A stretch of 6,278 nt of DNA, taken from assembly GCA_027483285.1 (NCBI GenBank), contig JAIXUZ010000266.1, forward strand, positions 1 through 6,278, in the 5' to 3' direction. Positions within the stretch are counted from its first letter, which is position 1. The number at the start of each line of letters is the position of its first letter. Below, in pieces: positions 1-5,235 of this stretch. The notes beneath the pieces were generated by a model. That model made no database searches and was not told the DNA's origin. It saw nothing but the letters and a program-made list of their open reading frames with translations. The translations under genes and the position numbers were made by a program. This DNA is from Bacteroidota bacterium. GTDB lineage: Bacteria > Bacteroidota > Bacteroidia > CAMBQF01.

Positions 1-1302
1 GGTATTGTTTTTTGCCGTACCGATATTGAAGGCAAGCCTACAGTAAAAGCCGATGTTGACTTTGTAACGGCACTGGAACGCAGCACTACCATTGCCATTG
101 ATGGTGCATCTATATCTACCATAGAGCATTGCATGGCGGCCCTTGTAGGCACAGGTATTGATAATGCCCAGATTGACATTAACGGCCCCGAGGTGCCCAT
201 TTTAGATGGCAGTTCTAAGCCTTTTGTTGATGCATTTCATACAGCAGGCCTAACCGAACAAGCGGCCGACCGTCAATACATCGAACTAAAAGAAACCATT
301 ACGTATGCTGATACTGAGCGTGGTGTAGAGATTATGGCCATACCGGCTGATAGCTTCCGCCTTACGGTGATGGTGGATTACAAATCGCCAGTGGTGGGGC
401 TGCAATATGCTACCCTTACCAACCTTGCCGATTTTAAAACCGAGGTTTCGGCTTGCCGCACCTTTGTTTTTCTGCACGAACTTAAAGCCCTTATAGAGAA
501 CAACCTGATAAAAGGCGGCGACGTAAACAACGCCCTTGTTATTGCCGACCGCCCCCTGGCCGAAGCTGATATGGGCTACCTGCAAAAGGCGTTCCCGCAA
601 ATGGGTAATATTGAGGTAAACAAAGGCTATATAAACAACGTTACCACCCATTTTGATAACGAGCCTGCCCGCCATAAACTGCTTGATATTGTTGGCGACC
701 TTGCCCTGCTGGGCAAAAGGCTTAAAGCCCACGTTATTGCTACGCGCCCCGGCCATGCCGCAAACGTATCGTTTGCCAAGCTGGTAAAGGCCGAAATGAA
801 AAAGCAGGCCAAGCAGAAAACATCTGCACCTGCCTATAACCCTAACGAAGCGCCGTTGTACGATGTAAACCGTATAATGGCAACGCTGCCGCACCGTCCG
901 CCGTTTTTGTTGGTAGACAAGATTATTGAGATGGGCGAAAGCCATGTGGTGGGGGTGAAAAGTGTTACCATGAATGAGCCTTTTTTTGAAGGCCATTTTC
1001 CTGGTAACCCTGTAATGCCCGGTGTGTTGCAGATAGAAGCCATGGCGCAGGCCGGCGGTATACTTGCCCTTAGCACCGTGCCCGACCCAGAGAACTACTC
1101 TACCTACTTTTTGAAGATAGACGGCGTTAAGTTTAAAGACAAAGTAGTGCCCGGCGATACGCTGGTATTTAAGTTGATTTTGACAGAACCTATACGCCGC
1201 GGCATTGTTCAAATGCACGGCGAAGCCTTTGTAGGCAACAAGCTGGTAATGGAAGCCGACCTTATGGCGCTGGTAACTAAAGAAAAAAATACAGGTAAAT
1301 AA
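1..1302 (+). CDS. lpxC/fabZ: LpxC-FabZ fusion: UDP-3-O-acyl-GlcNAc deacetylase / 3-hydroxyacyl-ACP dehydratase (5'-partial)
   Basis: Bifunctional cytoplasmic enzyme. The LpxC half removes the N-acetyl group from UDP-3-O-acyl-GlcNAc, the committed step of lipid A synthesis. The FabZ half dehydrates 3-hydroxyacyl-ACP in fatty acid elongation. The frame is open from base 1, so the start lies upstream; the ATG at 133 is internal because it follows the conserved TIEH motif. There are 433 visible residues; comparing with E. coli LpxC, a few tens of residues are probably missing. LpxC zinc ligands are visible: E42-H43 (TIEH), H225 and D229 (HKLLD), with the general acid/base histidine probably H252 (RPGH). 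A Lys- and Pro-containing linker (about residues 263-285) leads to FabZ, which has LPHRPPFLLVD, the catalytic His332 in GHFPGNPVMPG and Glu346 in LQIEAMAQ. The stop overlaps the lpxA start by one base (TAATG), indicating translational coupling. All key residues are intact, so both halves are probably active. Confidence 0.96.
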   Translation, partial: GIVFCRTDIEGKPTVKADVDFVTALERSTTIAIDGASISTIEHCMAALVGTGIDNAQIDINGPEVPILDGSSKPFVDAFHTAGLTEQAADRQYIELKETITYADTERGVEIMAIPADSFRLTVMVDYKSPVVGLQYATLTNLADFKTEVSACRTFVFLHELKALIENNLIKGGDVNNALVIADRPLAEADMGYLQKAFPQMGNIEVNKGYINNVTTHFDNEPARHKLLDIVGDLALLGKRLKAHVIATRPGHAANVSFAKLVKAEMKKQAKQKTSAPAYNPNEAPLYDVNRIMATLPHRPPFLLVDKIIEMGESHVVGVKSVTMNEPFFEGHFPGNPVMPGVLQIEAMAQAGGILALSTVPDPENYSTYFLKIDGVKFKDKVVPGDTLVFKLILTEPIRRGIVQMHGEAFVGNKLVMEADLMALVTKEKNTGK

Positions 1303-2087
1303 TGAGCATACAACCACTGGCATACATCAACCCTGCCGCTAAAATAGCGCCCAGCGTTATTATCGACCCTTTTGCGGTTATACATGGCAATGTGGAGATT
1401 GGTGCTGGCACGTGGATAGGCTCTAACGTTACCATTATGGAAGGGGCACGCATTGGCAAAAACTGCCGCATATTCCCCGGGGCTGTTATATCGGCCATTC
1501 CGCAAGACTTAAAATTTGAGGGCGAAGAAACCCTGGCCATTATTGGCGATAATACTACCATACGCGAGTTTGTAACCGTAAACCGCGGCACTAAAGACCG
1601 TTGGAAAACCGTAGTAGGAAGCAATGTGTTGCTCATGGCCTATGTGCATATTGCACACGATTGTATTGTGGGCGATAATGCCATTTTAGCCAACGGCGTT
1701 ACCCTCGGCGGCCATGTTATTATTGGCGATTATGCCATTATTGGCGGCCTTAGCGCCTTGCATCAGTTTGTAAACATCGGGCAGCATACCATGATATCGG
1801 GTGGCTCCTTAATTGATAAAGACGTGCCGCCGTATGTAAAAGGGGCGCGTCACCCGCTGCAATATGCTGGGGTAAACTCTATAGGCCTGCGCCGCAGGGG
1901 CTATAGTGCCGAAAAGATTAACCAGATTCAGGATATATACCGCTACCTGTATGTGCGGGGGTTGAATGTTACCAAAGCCGTAGAGGTTATTGAAACTGAT
2001 GTATTGGTTACCCCCGAGCGCGACGAGATACTGGAGTTTATCAAAAACTCTAAGCGCGGTATTATGAAAGGCTATTTCTCTGAATAA
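1302..2087 (+). CDS. lpxA: Acyl-ACP--UDP-N-acetylglucosamine O-acyltransferase
   Basis: Cytoplasmic acyltransferase for the first step of lipid A synthesis: it moves a 3-hydroxyacyl chain from ACP to the 3-OH of UDP-GlcNAc. At 261 residues it matches the family (E. coli LpxA is 262). Residues 1 to about 185 show the imperfect hexapeptide repeats ([I/V]-G-x-x-x-x) of a left-handed beta helix, expected to form a trimer. The catalytic base is His119 in AYVHIAHDC (E. coli His125), and His116, His138 and His154 match the other active-site histidines. DVPPYV and the GLRRRG segment, followed by a helical C-terminal domain, are typical and separate it from LpxD. By alignment the acyl-ruler position (E. 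coli Gly173) is Gly167, which in the family fits a long acyl chain. The ATG overlaps the upstream stop by one base, so it is translated with lpxC/fabZ. The product equilibrium of LpxA is unfavourable, so coupling to LpxC makes sense. Confidence 0.97.
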   Translation: MSIQPLAYINPAAKIAPSVIIDPFAVIHGNVEIGAGTWIGSNVTIMEGARIGKNCRIFPGAVISAIPQDLKFEGEETLAIIGDNTTIREFVTVNRGTKDRWKTVVGSNVLLMAYVHIAHDCIVGDNAILANGVTLGGHVIIGDYAIIGGLSALHQFVNIGQHTMISGGSLIDKDVPPYVKGARHPLQYAGVNSIGLRRRGYSAEKINQIQDIYRYLYVRGLNVTKAVEVIETDVLVTPERDEILEFIKNSKRGIMKGYFSE

Positions 2088-2090
2088 CCT

Positions 2091-2726
2091 ATGGCACTTC
2101 AGCTTACCCTAAACAATGTTGGCAAAAGCTACAATTTCGATTGGATTTTTCGTGGCCTAAGCCTTGAGCTATCCAGCGGGCAGTCGCTGGCGGTGTTGGG
2201 TGGCAATGGGTCGGGCAAGTCTACTTTTTTAAAGATGGTTGCTGGTTCATCGTATGCTTCAGAAGGTACATTGGATTATGCCTTTAACGGGAAGAAGATT
2301 GATAAGGATGATGTGTATAGTTTAGTATCGCTGTGCGCCCCATACCAAAGTTTGTTTGATGATTTTACACTGGCTGAGACCATTGCCTTTCAGGCTAAGT
2401 TTAAGCCCTTTGTAAACGGCCTTGGCAGTAAAGATATTATAGAGCTTATAGAGTTGCCCAAAGCGGCTAATAAGGCCTTAAAATACTATTCATCGGGAAT
2501 GAAGCAACGCGCCAAGCTGGCTATGGCTATTTTGGCTGACACGCCCCTGCTGTTGCTGGACGAACCCGGTAGCAACCTGGATAAAAAAGGGGTGGAATGG
2601 TTTAAAAACCTTCTGCTACCGCAAATGCAAAACCGGTTGGTTATGGTTTGCTCTAACAGGCACGATGAGGAGTCGGGCTTTTGCCAGGCAGTGCTGGAAA
2701 TAGAGCAGTATAAAAAGAAGGGATAG
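2091..2726 (+). CDS. ABC transporter ATP-binding protein (single nucleotide-binding domain, substrate unknown)
   Basis: ATPase subunit of an ABC system, 211 residues, one nucleotide-binding domain and no membrane segment. Motifs in order: Walker A GGNGSGKST (37-45), Q-loop Gln86 (APYQSLF), signature SSGMKQR (134-140, a variant of LSGGQ), Walker B LLLLDEP (153-159) with catalytic Glu158, D-loop SNLD (161-164), and a probable switch His191 in SNRHDEE. The set is complete, so ATP hydrolysis is expected. The minimal size resembles CcmA-like export ATPases, but nothing here identifies a substrate. It starts three bases after lpxA stops and shares its composition, so it is very likely co-transcribed with the lpx genes; a role in envelope or lipid export is only an inference from this. 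No permease gene is in the window: the partner must be elsewhere, or the protein may act outside transport. Confidence 0.9.
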   Translation: MALQLTLNNVGKSYNFDWIFRGLSLELSSGQSLAVLGGNGSGKSTFLKMVAGSSYASEGTLDYAFNGKKIDKDDVYSLVSLCAPYQSLFDDFTLAETIAFQAKFKPFVNGLGSKDIIELIELPKAANKALKYYSSGMKQRAKLAMAILADTPLLLLDEPGSNLDKKGVEWFKNLLLPQMQNRLVMVCSNRHDEESGFCQAVLEIEQYKKKG

Positions 2727-2785
2727 CTTGTTGTTTTAAACTGTTACCTACATACGTTCTTATATAATAATCAGCATTTTCTAAA
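2727..2785 (+). promoter_or_regulatory. AT-rich leader with a possible promoter for the DUF262 gene
   Basis: This 59-base gap separates the lpx operon from the AT-rich nuclease gene, which probably needs its own promoter. A TATAAT hexamer lies at 2763-2768, with CTGTTA at 2741-2746 as a poor -35 match 16 bases upstream. The usual Bacteroidota pattern (TTG, then TAnnTTTG) is not clearly present. No hairpin followed by a T-run is visible after the ABC gene, so read-through from the lpx operon is also possible. In a region this AT-rich, a TATAAT match can occur by chance. Confidence 0.25.
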
Positions 2786-4549
2786 ATGAAATTTGAATCA
2801 ATTAGCATCAAACAAGTAGTAACTGACATTGAAACAGGAAAAATATTTTTACCTCCAATTCAAAGAAATTTCGTGTGGAACTACGAAAGAATTGTAAAAC
2901 TTTTCGATTCTCTTTATAGGAATTACCCTATTGGAAATTGTATTTTTTGGAAACTAAAACCTGAAACTTCACAAAACTATCCATTATACAAATTCATAAA
3001 AGAGTTCTCCGAAAACAAAAACAAGGCAATTAAAAATGAACACATTTCAAGCAATCTTCTAGAGCAAGATGTTTATGCTGTCGTTGATGGACAACAGAGA
3101 TTAAGTAGTTTATTTATTGGTCTTGCAGGCACATATAAGTATAAAAAAAGTGGCAAAGGATTACAAAACGTAGATTCTAACTTTATAACCTCAAAACTGT
3201 TTATCAATCTTTTGGCATTGGATGCAAAGACAGTAGACGAAGAACTATTCGATTTTCTAGGTGAAGAAGATGCTAAAGTAATGAATGATAGAAAATTATG
3301 GTTTGAAGTTGGTAAAATTCTTATTTGGAAAAATGCTGAACAAGCTGAAACCTATATTTCTGAAATAACACCTGAAATTATAGCAACTAATAAAAAAACA
3401 TTAATTACGCGGTTTGAAAATAAAAAAGCGAAAATTATTGCTACACTGAAAACTCTATTTCAAATACTTAATGAGAAGCGACTATACTATTTTGATATTG
3501 AGAACCAAAACTTAGACGAGGTTGTGGATATTTTCACACGGGTTAATAGTGGCGGAATGTCTTTGAAAAAATCAGACCTTTTATTTTCAATATTAGTTGC
3601 TCAATGGAATGATGGAAGGGATGAAATAAAAGAACTTATTGAATCTATGAGAGAGAGTGATGTAAGTATTTCACAAGACTTTGTAATGAGGTGTTGTTTG
3701 GTATTATCTGATTTGCCTATTAAATACAAACTTGAATCTTTTACAACCAAGAACATTAGTTTGATAAAAAAAAATTGGAATGAAATTAAATCCAGCTTGA
3801 TTAAACTTTGTGAATTATTGCCTGAAATTGGATATATCAATCATCCAAATCTATCAGATAATTCATTAATACCTATTGCATATTACATAAAAAAAGGTGG
3901 TGATATTAAAACAAAAAAAGCAAGAAAGGCTCTTCAACAATACTATGTTGTTGCTCAAGTAAATGCTATATATGGTGGGCAAGGAGAGCAAGTATTAGAA
4001 AAAATCAGAACAGAAATAAAAAAACAATTAACTAAAGATAAGTTGTTTAACTACCAAGAATTAACGGAAGTAAAACTACCGGGGAGCAAGACTTTCAAGT
4101 TAACATTGACTGACTTAGAATATTTAGTCGAAACAACAGTTTATGGAAGCCATCACGACTATTTTCTACTTTCGTTAATTTATCCTACAGTTGACTTTAA
4201 AGTAAGAAGATATGAAGTTGATCATATTCATCCTAAAAGCAAATTCAATAACGCCAATCTTCGAAATAATGGCATTTTAGATGAAGAAACTATTGAATAC
4301 TGGAAAAGCGACAAATGTAATATGTTACCAAATCTTCAACTTCTTGGGAACAAAGACAACAATAATAAGCGTTCAAAAACAATAATTGAATATTTAAACG
4401 GCAAAACACCCAAAGAAAGAAAAGAGTTTAAGCAAGACAACGTATTGCCATCTAACAATAGACTACTAGAACTTAAAAACTTTGACGATTTTTTTGAGTT
4501 TAGAAAACGGCAACTTGTGTCGAGACTGAAAAAACATTTTGATATATAA
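2786..4549 (+). CDS. DUF262-DUF1524 protein, fused GmrSD-type restriction nuclease (probable anti-phage defence)
   Basis: Probable cytoplasmic defence nuclease, 587 residues. The N-terminal DUF262 (GmrS/ParB-like) domain shows PPIQRNFVW (23-31), DSLYRNYPIG (41-50), the VVDGQQRLSSL motif (99-109) and FTRVNSGGMSL (250-260). In characterised relatives the DGQQR region is tied to nucleotide hydrolysis or sensing of modified DNA. The C-terminal DUF1524 His-Me finger nuclease shows EVDHIHP (477-483) with probable catalytic His480, then conserved Asn/Lys positions in LPNLQLLGNKDNNNKRSK (514-531). A long, probably helical middle region joins them. Known relatives include GmrSD and BrxU (cleave modified phage DNA) and SspE (acts with phosphorothioation). 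No Ssp, BREX or modification genes are in view, so a stand-alone type IV role fits best; the target is unknown. The ATG at 2786 lies just before the conserved N-terminal motifs. Base composition is far lower in G+C than both neighbours, which suggests horizontal acquisition. No frameshift or lost motif is seen. Confidence 0.9.
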   Translation: MKFESISIKQVVTDIETGKIFLPPIQRNFVWNYERIVKLFDSLYRNYPIGNCIFWKLKPETSQNYPLYKFIKEFSENKNKAIKNEHISSNLLEQDVYAVVDGQQRLSSLFIGLAGTYKYKKSGKGLQNVDSNFITSKLFINLLALDAKTVDEELFDFLGEEDAKVMNDRKLWFEVGKILIWKNAEQAETYISEITPEIIATNKKTLITRFENKKAKIIATLKTLFQILNEKRLYYFDIENQNLDEVVDIFTRVNSGGMSLKKSDLLFSILVAQWNDGRDEIKELIESMRESDVSISQDFVMRCCLVLSDLPIKYKLESFTTKNISLIKKNWNEIKSSLIKLCELLPEIGYINHPNLSDNSLIPIAYYIKKGGDIKTKKARKALQQYYVVAQVNAIYGGQGEQVLEKIRTEIKKQLTKDKLFNYQELTEVKLPGSKTFKLTLTDLEYLVETTVYGSHHDYFLLSLIYPTVDFKVRRYEVDHIHPKSKFNNANLRNNGILDEETIEYWKSDKCNMLPNLQLLGNKDNNNKRSKTIIEYLNGKTPKERKEFKQDNVLPSNNRLLELKNFDDFFEFRKRQLVSRLKKHFDI

Positions 4550-4747
4550 GATATAGGAAATAACAACCTCCAAATAGAAGTTTAACAAATAATCTTTCCT
4601 CTGCCTAACAAAGTTCACCACTAATATCTGCTCAAAAAATCGCTGTGTTCTTTGTAACTAATGAAAAGAAATATTATTACTTAGCCGCCTAAGCTCATTT
4701 TTAAAATTAAACTTTTTTATTGGCTCGTGCGTTTATATATTTAGCCA
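4550..4747. other. AT-rich intergenic stretch, right flank of the nuclease island
   Basis: This 198-base stretch has no credible gene. It keeps the low G+C of the nuclease gene (27% on line 4621-4680 by hand count), so the acquired segment probably extends to near base 4720. It holds a short hairpin, CTTAG-4 bases-CTAAG (4680-4693), followed by a T-run at 4698-4702, which might be a weak terminator for the nuclease transcript, and an inverted repeat at its right end (listed separately). A seven-codon ATG frame at 4661-4684 is too short to support. Confidence 0.5.
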
Positions 4748-4749
4748 AT
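4719..4749. repeat. Inverted repeat covering the start codon of the downstream gene
   Basis: The arms ATTGGCT (4719-4725) and AGCCAAT (4743-4749) are perfect 7-base inverted copies with a 17-base AT-rich spacer. The right arm includes the first two bases of the ATG at 4748. The spacer end contains TATATTTA (4736-4743), one base off the Bacteroidota -7 consensus TAnnTTTG, but no TTG lies at a suitable distance upstream. It could be an operator or an mRNA hairpin hiding the start codon, or it may be chance. Confidence 0.35.
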
Positions 4750-5119
4750 GGAATTCCTTATCCCCATATACCTTATGGTTTCTATCATTACCGCTGTGGC
4801 GGTAGGGTACGAACGTAAAATAGGTTTTCCTCTTTCGCTGCTGCTATGCATAGCGTTAACACCGCTTATTGGTGGATTGCTATGCCTGGCTTTTCCGCAC
4901 TTGCCTAAGGCTTGCTGCATGAAGGATTATAAAGATTTCAGCACGGGCCGCACCTATTATTTCCGCAAAAAAATACGCAACGGCCAGGTGTTTTACATGG
5001 TACAACATGCTACCGCCCGCCGCCTAAGCGAGGTTGAGTTTGATAAATTCTTCGCTGTAATTGTAAACAATCCAAACTATATAGAGCGCCAGCAAGGCTT
5101 TTCTAAAATTGGCCGGTAG
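4748..5119 (+). CDS. Small membrane-anchored protein of unknown function
   Basis: I do not recognise a family. The 123-residue product starts with two hydrophobic stretches, residues about 3-19 and 26-49, separated by a charged turn (YERK, 21-24). They look like a transmembrane hairpin at the cytoplasmic membrane. The rest is a soluble, basic tail of about 70 residues rich in aromatic residues, including GRTYYFRKKIRNGQVFYMV (67-85), which reads like paired beta strands, and a short final helix-like part (93-104). A Cys pair sits at 56-57 just after the second helix. The ATG at 4748 is preferred because a later start would remove the first membrane segment. Composition and codon choice resemble the lpx and thioredoxin genes rather than the AT-rich nuclease gene just upstream, so it is probably resident host DNA and not a partner of the nuclease. 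It ends just before a terminator-like hairpin and is convergent with the next gene. Confidence 0.7.
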   Translation: MEFLIPIYLMVSIITAVAVGYERKIGFPLSLLLCIALTPLIGGLLCLAFPHLPKACCMKDYKDFSTGRTYYFRKKIRNGQVFYMVQHATARRLSEVEFDKFFAVIVNNPNYIERQQGFSKIGR

Positions 5120-5125
5120 TTCATT

Positions 5126-5171
5126 CCAAAAAAATTAGCTAACCGGAATTTACCAATTAGCTAATTTTTGG
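5126..5171. terminator. Bidirectional hairpin terminator between convergent genes
   Basis: TTAGCTAA (5135-5142) pairs with TTAGCTAA (5157-5164), extended by an A-run (5130-5134) pairing with a T-run (5165-5169). This makes a perfect 13-base-pair stem around a 14-base loop. Beyond two unpaired A bases, CC (5126-5127) and GG (5170-5171) can also pair. The A-run before and T-run after the stem give a U-tract on either strand. It starts 6 bases after the stop of the small membrane protein and lies about 65 bases past the stop of the minus-strand gene, so it can serve both. The stem is poor in G+C, which makes it weaker than textbook terminators. Confidence 0.7.
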
Positions 5172-5235
5172 ACTATATCTCTAAACAATCGTATGCAATT
5201 AACTTTGCCACTTTGCACCTATCCACACGCCACTT

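Noticed and set aside
133..135. ATG at 133 as the start of lpxC/fabZ
   Set aside because: The frame is open to base 1 and encodes conserved LpxC sequence including the zinc-binding TIEH just before this ATG.
286..1323. Long open frame on the minus strand opposite lpxC/fabZ
   Set aside because: It has no recognisable domain and low-complexity, aromatic- and basic-rich residues, and it lies wholly opposite a well-supported gene: a shadow frame.
2766..4594. AATAATC present on both sides of the nuclease gene (2766-2772 and 4588-4594) as insertion direct repeats
   Set aside because: Only seven A/T-rich bases, which is expected by chance here, and the copies do not sit at the composition borders.
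4661..4684. Seven-codon frame starting at ATG 4661
   Set aside because: Too short, with no ribosome-binding context and no sign of being a leader peptide.
2786..5119. Two-gene defence system made of the nuclease and the small membrane protein
   Set aside because: The two genes are 198 bases apart, differ strongly in base composition and the second has host-like codon use, so there is no positive evidence for a joint system.
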